Of a stretch of DNA of 64,000 bases, positions 1 to 11,228 are shown piece by piece. The position numbers and the translations under genes were made by a program. This DNA comes from Acidimicrobiales bacterium (GTDB taxonomy: Bacteria > Actinomycetota > Acidimicrobiia > Acidimicrobiales > SZUA-35), in contig JAWKIO010000005.1 of assembly GCA_041394265.1 (NCBI GenBank), forward strand, positions 620,001 to 684,000, in the 5' to 3' direction. The notes beneath the pieces are model-generated. The model saw only the letters and a list, made by a program, of their open reading frames with translations. It did not search any database and was not told where the DNA came from. How positions within the stretch are numbered: the first letter of the stretch is position 1; the number at the start of each line of letters is the position of its first letter.

Positions 1-1
1 G

Positions 2-250
2 GAACTCGGCCCCAAGGTGCGGGTCAACGTGATCTGCCCCGGCCTCATCAAGACCGATTTCGCTCGCATGCTCTGGGAGGGCGAACGGGGCGCCGAGGTG
101 GCCGAGCGCTATCCGCTGAAGCGCCTGGGTGAGCCCGAAGACATCGCTGCGGCCGCTCTCTACCTGGCGAGCGACGCCGGGAGCTGGATGACCGGCCAGA
201 AGATCGTCCTCGACGGCGGCGGTCTCGTGGCCTTCCCTGCCTTCGACTGA
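2..250 (+). CDS. SDR-family oxidoreductase, C-terminal part (5' end outside window)
   Basis: Only the last 82 codons are visible; the reading frame is already open at the window edge and ends with TGA at 248-250. The segment carries the late short-chain dehydrogenase/reductase features: the ICPGLIKTDF stretch that follows the catalytic Tyr-Lys strand, and the C-terminal pattern RLGEPEDIAAAALYLASD followed by TGQKIVLDGG that closes classical SDRs. The Rossmann nucleotide-binding site and the catalytic Ser-Tyr-Lys lie upstream of the window, so cofactor and substrate cannot be judged. By family it is an NAD(P)-dependent alcohol/ketone oxidoreductase of about 250 residues. Confidence 0.9.
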   Translation, partial: ELGPKVRVNVICPGLIKTDFARMLWEGERGAEVAERYPLKRLGEPEDIAAAALYLASDAGSWMTGQKIVLDGGGLVAFPAFD

Positions 251-283
251 CCGACCATCGGCGCTCCTCGGCGAAGGTGCACC

Positions 284-1072
284 TCAGGGGGCGCCGAGCA
301 CCGATCGGCAGAAGGCTTCGGTCTCGGCGTCGAGCGGAAAGAAGCTCTCGAGCCGCAGTTCGTCGAGCGTGATGTTGCTCGGCGCGTTGAAGGCCGTGAT
401 GGTGGTCATGAACGACAAGACCGCATCGCCGACCCGGAACCGGAGCGGGATCGCCGGCTCGGCGCCGGCTGCCAGGTCGGGTTGCCGCCAGTCGTCGGGC
501 ACGTCGGGGGCGTCGAGCAGATCGGCCAAGAGGTCGGCCATGGCTTCGTCGTTGGGTCGGTGGAGGACCTCGCGCTGGATACGGCGCAGGATCTCGCTCG
601 CCGTTCGCGGCCAGTCGTCGATCAGTGGTCGAGCTGCGGGGTCGAACAGCAGCCGAGCGACGTTGCGGTGAAGATCGAGGCCGGCGAGCGACATGAATCG
701 TGCCGCCGCCTGATTCGTCGCAGCGAGCTCGTACCAGCGATCGACCACCAGCATCGGGAAGGGCTCGTGGTGGCGCAGCATGAGTTCGAGCGTCAGTTGG
801 AGCGGCCCGTTGAGCATGGCCTCGACCCCGGGGTCGGGATAGTGGGCGTCGAACCCGGCTGCCCGCAGGACTTCATTGCGTGATCGCAGTGGGACATCGA
901 GCGTTTCGAGCAACAACATGACCATCTCGACGCTCGGACGCGATCGGCCGGTCTCGAGAAAGCTCAGGTGTCGAGTCGACACGCCGGCGTTGAGGCTGAG
1001 GTCGAGCTGGCTCAGCCCCCGCTGCGATCGCCAGTAGCGAAGTAGGGCGGGAAGCGCTCGATCTGTGGACAT
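284..1072 (-). CDS. XRE-family transcriptional regulator with MmyB-like ligand-binding domain
   Basis: A 262-residue protein. The N-terminal 60 residues form a Cro/CI-type helix-turn-helix (RGLSQLDLSLNAGVSTRHLS, then FLETGRSRPS). The rest matches the MmyB-type C-terminal domain (HEPFPMLVVDRWYELAATN, FMSLAGLDLHRNVARLLFDP), thought to bind a small hydrophobic ligand. The ATG at 1072 was chosen because the frame's longer version would begin inside the divergent hydrolase gene and its extra 33 residues have no domain character. It is divergently transcribed from the alpha/beta hydrolase at 1162, an arrangement typical of local control of the neighbour; that regulatory link is inference. Confidence 0.85.
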   Translation of the reverse strand: MSTDRALPALLRYWRSQRGLSQLDLSLNAGVSTRHLSFLETGRSRPSVEMVMLLLETLDVPLRSRNEVLRAAGFDAHYPDPGVEAMLNGPLQLTLELMLRHHEPFPMLVVDRWYELAATNQAAARFMSLAGLDLHRNVARLLFDPAARPLIDDWPRTASEILRRIQREVLHRPNDEAMADLLADLLDAPDVPDDWRQPDLAAGAEPAIPLRFRVGDAVLSFMTTITAFNAPSNITLDELRLESFFPLDAETEAFCRSVLGAP

Positions 1073-1161
1073 GAACGCGAGCGTAGGATGCTCGGGCCTC
1101 GGGCGGCAGTTACCCGTACAGGTCATGGCCCAATGAGTCGCACATCCGTAGGTTCGATCCC

Positions 1162-2013
1162 ATGACACCACGCACCCATGTCCCCATCACCAACGGTCGG
1201 CTCGGCTATCGCTGTGTCGGCGACGGCCCCGACATCGTCTTCGTCCACGGATGGCCGCTCCATCGCGAGATCTGGGCCGAGGTCGCGGCGGCCCTTCCCG
1301 GCCATCGATGCCATCTCATCGACCTCCCCGGCGCCGGGGACTCGGTCATGGACGACGCCGTCGAACTCGGCTTCGACTCGCTGTTGCGAGGTCTCGGTGA
1401 AGCGATCGATGAGCTCAGTCTCGAGCGTTTCGCCGTCGTTGCGAGCGACTCGGGCGGGATGGTGGCCCGTCGTCTGGTTGCCGATCGGGGCGAGCAGGTG
1501 ACCGCGCTCGTCTTGACCGGCACCGAGATTCCCAACGAACGGCCATGGCTCCTCCGCCTCTTTCTCGCCGTGAGCCGCCTCCCGTTTGCAGCAAGCTTGC
1601 TCCGGCTCAACCTCGGGACCAGGCTGCTGCTCCATTCGCCGCTCGTGCTCGGCGGTGCCTTCGACGACCGGTCGCTCATCGACGGCGCGTTCCACCGGTC
1701 GTTCGTGGAGCCGCTGCTCACCGATCGGTCGCTGATGAAGCGGCAGCTCGAGGTGCTGCGGTCCTATCGCTGGTCCGATGTGGATGCGCTGCTCGACGTT
1801 CACGCCAGGATCAGCGCGCCCACGCTGCTGTTGTGGGGAGCGAACGACCCGGTCTTTCCGGCCGACACGGCCCGCGGGATGCTCGACCAGTTCGCAGGCC
1901 CGGCCGCGTTCGAGTCGATCGAGCGGGGCAAGCTCTTCGCATTCGCCGAGTTTCCCGACCACTTCGCTGCGCGGGCAGCTGCCTTCCTCGCCAGTTCGGT
2001 TCGTGCCGTCTGA
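1162..2013 (+). CDS. alpha/beta-fold hydrolase (epoxide hydrolase / dehalogenase-like)
   Basis: A 283-residue cytoplasmic alpha/beta hydrolase. The oxyanion-hole motif HGWP lies at residues 29-32. The nucleophile elbow reads ASDSGG (94-99), placing Asp96 where esterases carry Ser, as in epoxide hydrolases and haloalkane dehalogenases. A late acidic residue (WGANDPVFP) and His (FPDHFAARA) complete the expected triad. The elbow is not the canonical HDWGG, so substrate class is uncertain: epoxide, haloalkane or another small ester are all possible. It is divergent from the MmyB-type regulator with an 89-base gap, and may be that regulator's target (inference). Confidence 0.8.
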   Translation: MTPRTHVPITNGRLGYRCVGDGPDIVFVHGWPLHREIWAEVAAALPGHRCHLIDLPGAGDSVMDDAVELGFDSLLRGLGEAIDELSLERFAVVASDSGGMVARRLVADRGEQVTALVLTGTEIPNERPWLLRLFLAVSRLPFAASLLRLNLGTRLLLHSPLVLGGAFDDRSLIDGAFHRSFVEPLLTDRSLMKRQLEVLRSYRWSDVDALLDVHARISAPTLLLWGANDPVFPADTARGMLDQFAGPAAFESIERGKLFAFAEFPDHFAARAAAFLASSVRAV

Positions 2014-2096
2014 GCCTGCCGCCCCGCCCGTCATTGCCGACAAATCTGCGCCAAACTGGTGCCCGTGACCTCGACCGTTCCCAGAAGGCTGCTCCG

Positions 2097-3290
2097 TTGA
2101 CCGACACCATTCGCCTGGGTCGTGTCGCCGGGATCCCGGTCGGCATCCACTGGAGTGCGCTCGTCGTCGGTATCGCCGTGACGGTCCTGTTGGCGCTGCA
2201 GATCCTGCCGGGCGCCGATCGGAGCGCCACCTCGACCGATCTCTGGATCGCCGCCGGCGCCGGCACGCTGCTGTTCTTCGTGTCACTCCTGGCCCACGAA
2301 TTCGGGCATGCCATCATGGCCCGCCGCCACGATGTCGGCGTCGCCGGGCTCACGCTCTGGGTGCTCGGAGGCATGGCCAAGCTGACCAGGCAGGCCCCGA
2401 CCCCTCGGGCAGAGTTCCAGATTGCGATCGCGGGGCCGGCTGCGAATGCGATCGGTGGCCTGCTCTTCGGCGGACTGGCCTGGCTCCTCTACGGCAACGA
2501 GTACTGGCTACTCGGCGGGGCGGTATGCGTCTGGCTCGCAGCGGTCAACGTGCTGCTGGCGGTCACCAATCTGGCGCCCGGGTCGCCGCTCGACGGCGGC
2601 CGGGTGTTGGCCGCGTTCCTGTGGCGCCGAAACGGCAATGCCGAACGATCACGCCTGATCGCCGCCCGTCTCGGACTTGCGATGGGCCTTGGCATCGTGA
2701 TCCTCGGTCTGGCCGAGGCGCTGTGGGTCGGACGGATCTCGGGCTACCTCACCATCGCGATCGGCGTGTTCGTCGCAGCGGCGGCGAAGAACGACATCGC
2801 CGGCGCCGCCGTGCGGGCCCGGCTCGATGCCATGCGGCTCGACGCCCTCATGGTCCGCCATCCCGTCGCCGTGCCCGACGGATCGACCGCCAAGCAGTTC
2901 CTCGACTGGAGCAACACCCAACCGATCCGCTCTGCCAACCCCGTCGTCCGCTGGGGCAACGAACCGCTCGGCTACCTGACCTCGTCGATGGCGGCCCAAG
3001 TGCCCGAAGCCGACCGGTCGTGGACCACGGTCGGCGGCATCATGCTTCCCGCTCACCTCACGCCGCGGGCGTGGGACTTCGAGTCGGTCGCCACCGTGCT
3101 CGACCGACTCGACGTGTCCCTGCCCTCGGTCATCGTCGTCCACGACCCTCGCACCCGGCAGCCGCTGGGCACAGTGAGCGACGACCAGATCGTCGCCCTG
3201 TTCGCGCCACCCGACTGGTGGGGGCGAGACCGCACGCCGCCGATCGCCGCATTGCCGGCAACCGCTCCGGCACTCGTCGGCTCCCGCTGA
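2097..3290 (+). CDS. site-2 protease family intramembrane metallopeptidase (M50), Rip3-like
   Basis: A 397-residue membrane protease. The TTG at 2097 is chosen as start because the AGAAGG-like site about 8 bases upstream fits and the N-terminus (TDTIRLGRVAGIPVG) matches the family's beginning. The zinc site is HEFGH at residues 67-71, and the second motif NLAPGSPLDGGR supplies the Asp ligand in a later helix. There are about six hydrophobic segments. The C-terminal 130 residues (DALMVRHPVAVPDGSTAKQF, TLGTVSDDQIV-like end) look like a degenerate CBS-domain pair, the architecture of mycobacterial Rip3. The family cleaves membrane-embedded substrates such as anti-sigma factors; no such partner is adjacent. 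Confidence 0.88.
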   Translation: MTDTIRLGRVAGIPVGIHWSALVVGIAVTVLLALQILPGADRSATSTDLWIAAGAGTLLFFVSLLAHEFGHAIMARRHDVGVAGLTLWVLGGMAKLTRQAPTPRAEFQIAIAGPAANAIGGLLFGGLAWLLYGNEYWLLGGAVCVWLAAVNVLLAVTNLAPGSPLDGGRVLAAFLWRRNGNAERSRLIAARLGLAMGLGIVILGLAEALWVGRISGYLTIAIGVFVAAAAKNDIAGAAVRARLDAMRLDALMVRHPVAVPDGSTAKQFLDWSNTQPIRSANPVVRWGNEPLGYLTSSMAAQVPEADRSWTTVGGIMLPAHLTPRAWDFESVATVLDRLDVSLPSVIVVHDPRTRQPLGTVSDDQIVALFAPPDWWGRDRTPPIAALPATAPALVGSR

Positions 3291-3332
3291 GTTCCACCTC
3301 GCCGCAGGCACGCGCTCGCTAGCATCATCGGC

Positions 3333-4562
3333 GTGACGAGCGTCGAAGCCCCCAGTCGCGATCGACGCCGCCCGCCACCGTGGATTCGTCGTGCCATCAT
3401 CACCTGGTGGTTGACCGGACTCGTCCTGGTCCTGGTCGTCCTCCTCGTACGCGAGCTGCAGAGTCTGCTGACCCAGATCGTGATGGCGCTGTTCCTGTCG
3501 TTCGCGATCGAGCCGGTGGTGGACAAGCTCGAGCGGCGCGGTGTGCGCCGCAGCCTGGCGTCGGTCCTGACCCTGCTGGGCGTCGTCGCTGCGATCATCG
3601 TGTTCCTGGCGATGATGGGCACCCTCATCGCCGACCAGCTCAACCAACTCGTCGACGAGCTGCCGGCGTACGTCGAGAGCGCACAGGAGTGGCTCGACTC
3701 CACGGTCGGGATCCAGGTGAGTGCCGACGATCTCCTCGCTCAGCTGCAGCCCGGAGGCGAGGCATCCAAGTTCGCGAGCAACCTTGCCGGCGATCTCCTC
3801 GGCTTCGGCTCGACCATCGCCAACGTCTTGTTCCAGGTTCTCACCGTCACGATCTTCGCCTACTACTTCTCGGCCGACGGCCCGCGGCTGCGCCAGAGCG
3901 TCTGCTCGGTCTTCCCACCCGCTCGTCAGCACGAGATCCTTCGGGTCTGGGAGCTGGCCATCACCAAGACCGGTGGCTACATCAGCTCTCGCATGATCCT
4001 GGCCGTCATCTCCGCGACGTTCCACTGGGTCGTGTTCCGCACACTCGGGTTGCCGTCGCCCATCGCCCTGGGCCTCTGGGTCGGCATCATCTCGCAGTTC
4101 ATCCCGGCAATCGGCACCTACCTGGCCGGCATCCTCCCGGTCCTCGTCGCCGTCGGTATCGAGCCCGCCAAGGCGCTGTGGGTCATTGGTGCGATCGTCG
4201 TCTACCAGCAAATCGAGAACTACGTCCTCCAGCCACGCATCACGGCCCAGACCCTCGATATGCACCCCGCGATCGCCATTGCGGTCGTGATCGGCGGCAC
4301 CTCCCTGTTCGGGATCGCCGGTGCCCTGCTGTCGCTGCCGCTCTTTGCCACGGTCACGGCGTTCTCCACCGCCTACATCGAGCGGCACGAGCTGGTCGAG
4401 AACCGACTCGTTGATCAGCGGGGGCGACCCGGCGACCCCACCGGCCGATCCGACGACGCGCCCACCAGCCTCGGCGACGTGCTCGGCGCTTCCCTCACCC
4501 CCGACGCCGGCCCCGATGGCGGTGGAACAGCGAACGACGACGAAGGGTTGGATCAGCCATGA
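3333..4562 (+). CDS. AI-2E family transporter (PerM/TqsA-like)
   Basis: A 409-residue polytopic membrane protein starting at GTG 3333. About eight transmembrane stretches are visible, beginning ITWWLTGLVLVLVVLLV, with the central soluble loop between residues 100 and 160 typical of the family. The conserved late region around PSPIALGLWVGIISQFIPAIGTYL matches the AI-2E transporter core. Members export or exchange small molecules, and some act in Na+/H+ antiport; the substrate cannot be read from sequence. The last 50 residues are polar, Pro/Asp-rich and probably disordered. The stop overlaps the next ATG (ATGA at 4559-4562), implying translational coupling to the glutaredoxin. Confidence 0.88.
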   Translation: MTSVEAPSRDRRRPPPWIRRAIITWWLTGLVLVLVVLLVRELQSLLTQIVMALFLSFAIEPVVDKLERRGVRRSLASVLTLLGVVAAIIVFLAMMGTLIADQLNQLVDELPAYVESAQEWLDSTVGIQVSADDLLAQLQPGGEASKFASNLAGDLLGFGSTIANVLFQVLTVTIFAYYFSADGPRLRQSVCSVFPPARQHEILRVWELAITKTGGYISSRMILAVISATFHWVVFRTLGLPSPIALGLWVGIISQFIPAIGTYLAGILPVLVAVGIEPAKALWVIGAIVVYQQIENYVLQPRITAQTLDMHPAIAIAVVIGGTSLFGIAGALLSLPLFATVTAFSTAYIERHELVENRLVDQRGRPGDPTGRSDDAPTSLGDVLGASLTPDAGPDGGGTANDDEGLDQP

Positions 4563-4834
4563 CCGCAAGCGCCGATACCCCGACCGTCGAGTTCTACTGG
4601 CGACCGGGTTGCCCGTTCTGCATGCTCCTGGAACGGTCGCTCAAGAAGAAGCGCATCCCCTTCACCAAGAAGAACATCTGGGACGACGCGGCGCATGCTG
4701 CGGTGGTCCGATCGCTCGCGAACGGGAACGAGACCGTGCCCACCGTCGTCGTCGGTAGCTGGTTCGGGGTCAATCCGTCAGCCAAGGACGTCGTTGCTGC
4801 CATCTCGACCGAGGCGCCGGAACTTCTTTGCTAA
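4559..4834 (+). CDS. glutaredoxin / mycoredoxin-like thiol oxidoreductase
   Basis: A 91-residue thioredoxin-fold protein. The redox motif CPFC lies at residues 19-22 after the strand VEFYWRPG. The cis-proline segment NGNETVPTVVVG and the late helix complete a glutaredoxin fold. Actinobacterial mycoredoxins share this length and the (N)ETVPTV segment, but usually carry CGYC, so the exact partner thiol (mycothiol or glutathione-like) is uncertain. It would reduce mixed disulfides in the cytoplasm. Its start overlaps the AI-2E transporter stop by four bases, so the two are cotranslated. Confidence 0.85.
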   Translation: MTASADTPTVEFYWRPGCPFCMLLERSLKKKRIPFTKKNIWDDAAHAAVVRSLANGNETVPTVVVGSWFGVNPSAKDVVAAISTEAPELLC

Positions 4835-4934
4835 ACCTTGACGAAGCTGGTCCATCTACGGTCTGAGCTGCCCATATCGGACGAGTTCGAACGGATCCGA
4901 ACGGTCACGCCCTGTACACGATTCGATTTTGCAA

Positions 4935-4940
4935 TATGAT
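4935..4940 (+). promoter_or_regulatory. candidate -10 element (TATGAT) before the small RHH-like gene
   Basis: In the 177-base gap before the gene at 5012, an AT-rich island contains TATGAT, a good -10 hexamer in an otherwise GC-rich background. No convincing -35 is placed 16-18 bases upstream, so this is a weak call made on composition and hexamer only. Confidence 0.3.
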
Positions 4941-5011
4941 CGGTCGACTCAACTGGCGGCTCCGGCGGCCGATGGAGTCACCACCGCAGCCCAGCACATT
5001 GGAGATTCACC

Positions 5012-5251
5012 GTGTCGCAAGACAACGGAAGAAAAGCGCTTCATGCTTACGTCAGTGATGACGCCCATGACCAGTGGCATGGCTTCGCCGCCGAGCAAGG
5101 CGTCAGTGTCAGCGCCATTCTCGAGGCGCTGGCCCCGGAACTGATCGTCGACGACGAGCCGGCCGACGGCGAGAAGCTGAGCGAACGCCTCGACACCGTG
5201 ATCCGCGCCGCCCGTCGCATCGACGCCGAGCGTCGCCGCCGCCGCCGCTGA
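5012..5251 (+). CDS. small ribbon-helix-helix-like protein with poly-Arg tail (paralogue of the gene at 35652)
   Basis: A 79-residue protein starting at GTG 5012, preceded by GGAG at 5001-5004. The N-terminal half (ALHAYVSDDAHDQWHGFAAE, then QGVSVSAILEAL) reads as a beta-strand followed by two helices, the pattern of an Arc/MetJ ribbon-helix-helix DNA-binding domain. The tail is strongly basic (RRIDAERRRRRR). It is closely similar over its whole length to the minus-strand gene at 35652-35885. It sits alone upstream of parC and no toxin gene adjoins it, so a solitary DNA-binding role is more likely than an antitoxin. Function is unknown; DNA binding is inference from pattern and charge. Confidence 0.7.
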   Translation: MSQDNGRKALHAYVSDDAHDQWHGFAAEQGVSVSAILEALAPELIVDDEPADGEKLSERLDTVIRAARRIDAERRRRRR

Positions 5252-5477
5252 CCCCAACGCCTCGTATCGGTCCCGATTCGAGGCAGCACAGCCCACCGTC
5301 ACTCGCCCCACGGCGAACGACCCCCACCTGGTCGGTCCGAAGCACTTCGGCCGGCCATTTTCACGTTCGACGTTCGCGCAGGCTGTGGCGCGATTGCCAC
5401 GAGATGCGCCCGCAGCGGCGCTTCGGTTCGCTACCGTCTGACCCGCTGCTTGCCCGCGCAGCCGAAAGGAGACGGAC

Positions 5478-7907
<2,430 letters not shown>

Positions 7908-7922
7908 GAAAGTAGCTCGCAC

Positions 7923-9947
7923 ATGGCAACGAAGAAGAACGACTACAACGCAACGCACATCCAGGTCCTCGAGGGCCTCGAAGCGGTGCGCAAGCGCCCC
8001 GGCATGTACATCGGTGGCACCGGGACCGACGGCCTGCACCACCTGGTCTGGGAGATCATCGACAACGGCGTCGACGAGGCCGCCGCCGGTTTCGCGTCCC
8101 ACATCGAGGTCGTGCTGCACCGCGACGGCTCCATCGAGGTGAGCGACGACGGCCGCGGTATCCCCATTGACAAGAAGCCCGACGGCCGTACCGCCCTCGA
8201 AATCGTGTTCACCGAGCTCCACGCTGGCGGCAAGTTCGGCTCCGGTGCCTACAACTCCTCCGGCGGTCTCCACGGTGTGGGCGCGTCGGTCGTCAACGCG
8301 CTGGCGTCCAAACTCGTTGCCGAGGTCGACCGCGACGGCGCCACCTGGCGGCTGTGCTTCGAGGCCCGCGTGCCGGGCAACTACCTGAAGAACGGCACGT
8401 TCAAGGAAACGTCGACCCTCGCCAAGGTCAAGGAGATCCCCAAGAGCCGAACCGGTACCCGAGTTCGCTACTGGCCCGATCTCGACATCTTCGATCCCGA
8501 CGCCGCACTCGAATACCAGCGGGTGCGCGACCACGTGGCTCGGGTCTGCTTCCTCGTCCCCGGGTTGCACATCAAGCTCCACGACCGCCGCACTCCCGGC
8601 ATCGAGCCCGAGGAGTTCATCGCCGCCGGCGGCCTCGCCGACTACGTCGACTATCTGTCGATCGGCGAGAACATCACCGACATCGTCACCGTCCACCAAG
8701 AGGCCAGCTTCGAAGAGAAGGTCCCGGTCGACGGCAAGATGACCGACGTCATGCGGCCGTGCACGGTGGACGTCGCGATGCGCTGGGTCAAGGGCTACGA
8801 CTCGACCATCGTCAGCTTCGTCAATACGATTCCCACGTCCGAGGGCGGCACCCACGTGAAGGGGTTCGAACGGGCCCTGTCGTTCGTCGCCAACGATCTG
8901 CTGCTCGGCGATGCCAAGAAGCTGAAGAAGCTCGCCAAGGACGGCAACGACAAGGCCACGCCGTCCGACGTGCAGGAAGGTCTCGTCGCTGCCATCAAGG
9001 TGACATTCCCCGAGCCTCAGTTCAAGGGTCAGACCAAGCAGGAACTCGGTACCCCGGCCGCCCAGAAGATCGTCTACGACGCCGTGAAGGCGGGCTTCGG
9101 CGATTGGGCCAGCGGCGGCGGCAAGAAGGTCCAGGTCAACGCACTCAAGGACAAGATGACCCAGGCGGTCCTCAACCGGGTGCTGGCCAAGCAGCAGCTC
9201 GAAACCCGCCGCAAGGCCGCCAACCTCGGCAACAACGGCATGCCCGACAAGCTGGCCGACTGCCGCAACCACGGCCCCGACTCCGAACTGCTGATCGTGG
9301 AGGGCAACTCGGCGGCCGGACCGGCCAAAGCCGGGCGCGACGCCGAGATCATGGCGGTGCTCCCCTTGCGGGGCAAGGTCGTCAACGCCGGCAAAGCATC
9401 ACTCAAGCAGGTGCTCGACAACGCCGAGGCGCAAGCCCTCATCACCGCCATCGGCGCCGGCAGTGGGCGCGACTTCGATCTCGCCTCGGCCCGGTACGGC
9501 CGCATCATCATCCTGTGCGACGCCGACGTCGACGGCAGCCATATCCGCTGTCTGCTGCTCACGCTGATCTACCACCACATGCGCCCGCTCCTCGAGCACG
9601 GCATGGTCTACGCGGCGCAGCCACCGCTCTTCGGTGTGAAGTGGCGGGGCGAGCAGATCTACGCCTTCGACGAGGCCGAGCGCGATCGCATCGGCGCCGA
9701 GAAGAACATCGATCCTGGCCGCTGGCAGCGATTCAAGGGTCTCGGCGAGATGAACGTCGACGAGCTGGCGGAGACCACGCTCAACCCCGACACTCGAGTC
9801 CTCAAACGCATGGGCATGGCGCACGGTGAAGAGGCCGTTCGCGCCGCCGAGCTGTTCGACGTGCTGATGGGGTCCGATGTGTCGACCCGAAAGGACTACA
9901 TCATCGGCAACTCCGACCTGATCGACAAGGACCTGCTCGACGTCTGA
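7923..9947 (+). CDS. parE: DNA topoisomerase IV subunit B (type IIA topoisomerase B subunit)
   Basis: A 674-residue ATPase subunit. The GHKL ATP site shows EIIDNGVDEA (44-53), DDGRGIP and GGLHGVGASVVNAL. The TOPRIM metal site is EGNSAAG from Glu460 and DADVDGSH near residue 535. Gyrase and most ParE proteins have EGDSA; Asn462 here sits where E. coli GyrB has Asp426. The C-terminus has the expected GRWQRFKGLGEMN block. Together with ParC it would relax and decatenate chromosomes using ATP. The gene starts at ATG 7923 with a GGAAAG-type site in the 15-base gap after parC, so the pair is one operon. Confidence 0.88.
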   Translation: MATKKNDYNATHIQVLEGLEAVRKRPGMYIGGTGTDGLHHLVWEIIDNGVDEAAAGFASHIEVVLHRDGSIEVSDDGRGIPIDKKPDGRTALEIVFTELHAGGKFGSGAYNSSGGLHGVGASVVNALASKLVAEVDRDGATWRLCFEARVPGNYLKNGTFKETSTLAKVKEIPKSRTGTRVRYWPDLDIFDPDAALEYQRVRDHVARVCFLVPGLHIKLHDRRTPGIEPEEFIAAGGLADYVDYLSIGENITDIVTVHQEASFEEKVPVDGKMTDVMRPCTVDVAMRWVKGYDSTIVSFVNTIPTSEGGTHVKGFERALSFVANDLLLGDAKKLKKLAKDGNDKATPSDVQEGLVAAIKVTFPEPQFKGQTKQELGTPAAQKIVYDAVKAGFGDWASGGGKKVQVNALKDKMTQAVLNRVLAKQQLETRRKAANLGNNGMPDKLADCRNHGPDSELLIVEGNSAAGPAKAGRDAEIMAVLPLRGKVVNAGKASLKQVLDNAEAQALITAIGAGSGRDFDLASARYGRIIILCDADVDGSHIRCLLLTLIYHHMRPLLEHGMVYAAQPPLFGVKWRGEQIYAFDEAERDRIGAEKNIDPGRWQRFKGLGEMNVDELAETTLNPDTRVLKRMGMAHGEEAVRAAELFDVLMGSDVSTRKDYIIGNSDLIDKDLLDV

Positions 9948-9968
9948 AGTCTGACGTCTGATGTCTGC
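9941..9968 (+). repeat. four tandem 7-bp copies (nGTCTGA) at the parE stop
   Basis: Four consecutive heptamers of the form nGTCTGA run from the last parE codons past the stop (cgtctga, agtctga, cgtctga, tgtctgc). The parE stop TGA is part of the first unit, so replication slippage here would leave the protein unchanged. Confidence 0.8.
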
Positions 9969-10017
9969 GTGGCCGCCAAACGAGGCACGCACCGGGTCGT
10001 CGTGGCACACTGAGGCG

Positions 10018-10185
10018 ATGGGCTGGCTCGACAAGATCATGTTCTGGCGGAAGCCGAACCACGAATCGATCATCGAACACGTCGAGGGTTACGAGGTCGA
10101 CGGTTGCTTCACCCTCCCGGGCGCCCGGCTGCCCGATATCGAGCCGGTCGGCGGCACCAACGAGGAGCGCGACGACAACTGCTGA
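10018..10185 (+). CDS. small hypothetical protein
   Basis: A 55-residue protein starting at ATG 10018 (MGWLDKIMFWRKPNHESI). I do not recognise the family. It has a short amphipathic, aromatic-rich N-terminus and an acidic C-terminus ending NEERDDNC. An upstream in-frame ATG at 9961 would add 19 residues lacking conserved character, and GAGGCG precedes ATG 10018 closely. It lies downstream of parE and converges on terC. Whether it is translated is uncertain. Confidence 0.45.
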   Translation: MGWLDKIMFWRKPNHESIIEHVEGYEVDGCFTLPGARLPDIEPVGGTNEERDDNC

Positions 10186-10188
10186 CCT

Positions 10189-10202
10189 GCGCCGATTGGC
10201 GC
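10189..10202. terminator. short hairpin between convergent genes
   Basis: GCGCC-gatt-GGCGC forms a 5-bp GC stem with a 4-base loop in the 21-base gap between the small gene ending at 10185 and terC ending at 10207. It could serve both strands; there is no U-tract. Confidence 0.35.
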
Positions 10203-10206
10203 CGGC

Positions 10207-11199
10207 TCAGTGGTCGTGGTGCTCGTGCAGTTCGGTGGGTCGGATCCCGAGCTGCTTGGCTCGCTGCAGGCTGAAGACGATGGCGGCGACCAGCATCGTG
10301 GCGATGATCGCCAACGACACGTACGTGTTGAGGTGATACCAGTGCGAGATCGTCATCTTGATGCCGACGAAGATCAGGATCGCCCCGAGACCATGGGACA
10401 GGTAGTGGAACTGCTCCCGAGCGTTGGCCAAAAGGAAGTACATGGCTCGCAGGCCGAGGATCGCGAACGCATTCGAGGCGAACACGATGTATGGCTCGTG
10501 TGACACAGCGAGGATCGCAGGCACCGAGTCGACGGCGAAGATGACGTCGGTCAGCTCGATCACGACCAGCGCCGCGAGCAGCGGCGTGGCGGCCCGCTTG
10601 CCGTTGAGCGTGGTGAAGAACTTCTGGCCGTCGAGTTCGTGGCTGACGGGCATGAGCTTCTCGAGGGTGGCCATTCCTCGCACGCTCGCGTCCTCCCCCT
10701 CGTCTTCCCGGTGGCGCAGAATCTTGAAACCGGTGAAGATCAAGAACACGCCGAAGATCAGCAGCACCCACCAGAAGGCCGAGATGAGCGCACTGCCGGC
10801 GGCGATGAAGATGCCCCGCAGGGTCAGTGCGCCGAAGATGCCCCAGAACAGGACCCGATGTTGATACTTGATCGGGATCGACATGGTGGTGAACAGCAGC
10901 GACCAGACGAAGACGTTGTCGACGCTGAGCGACTTCTCGATCAAGTAACCGCTGATGTACTCACCGAACACCTGGCCGCCGTGCACGAGGAAGAGGAAGA
11001 CGCCGAACGCCACCCCGGTCATCACCCAGACCAACGACTCGATCAGCGCTTCGCGCTGTGTCGGCGCATGGGCCTCACGGTGGCGGTACAGGTCGATGCC
11101 GAGCATCACGGCGACGACGACGGCCAGGGCGATCCAGTCGCTGGCCGGCACGTCGATCGACGCGAAGTTGGAGCGGGACGACTCGGCGGCGAGGAGCAT
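10207..11199 (-). CDS. TerC-family integral membrane protein
   Basis: A 330-residue membrane protein with about nine hydrophobic segments. The two family signatures are present: SLSVDNVFVW and ELTDVIFAVDSVPAIL, whose acidic residues lie in the membrane and are thought to bind metal. The C-terminus is His-rich (TELHEHHDH). TerC/Alx proteins handle manganese export or metal supply to secreted enzymes and are linked to tellurite resistance; the ion here is not determined. It follows helD by 29 bases on the same strand and may be the last gene of that operon. Confidence 0.88.
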   Translation of the reverse strand: MLLAAESSRSNFASIDVPASDWIALAVVVAVMLGIDLYRHREAHAPTQREALIESLVWVMTGVAFGVFLFLVHGGQVFGEYISGYLIEKSLSVDNVFVWSLLFTTMSIPIKYQHRVLFWGIFGALTLRGIFIAAGSALISAFWWVLLIFGVFLIFTGFKILRHREDEGEDASVRGMATLEKLMPVSHELDGQKFFTTLNGKRAATPLLAALVVIELTDVIFAVDSVPAILAVSHEPYIVFASNAFAILGLRAMYFLLANAREQFHYLSHGLGAILIFVGIKMTISHWYHLNTYVSLAIIATMLVAAIVFSLQRAKQLGIRPTELHEHHDH

Positions 11200-11228
11200 C
11201 GCGTGATTGTGGCAGCAGATTTGCGCAA

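Noticed and set aside
1150..1162. tRNA T-arm-like string GGTTCGATCCC
   Set aside because: No matching acceptor, D or anticodon arms could be folded around it, and it lies at the hydrolase start region.
2649..4568. Long antisense open frame (639 codons) across the M50 and AI-2E genes
   Set aside because: It mirrors strongly supported genes on the plus strand, has acidic low-complexity composition (repeated D/G/R/Q) and no domain; a byproduct of GC-rich codon use.
5012..5251. Antitoxin of a toxin-antitoxin pair
   Set aside because: The next gene is parC 226 bases away and there is no toxin-like gene on either side; the paralogue at 35652 also lacks one.
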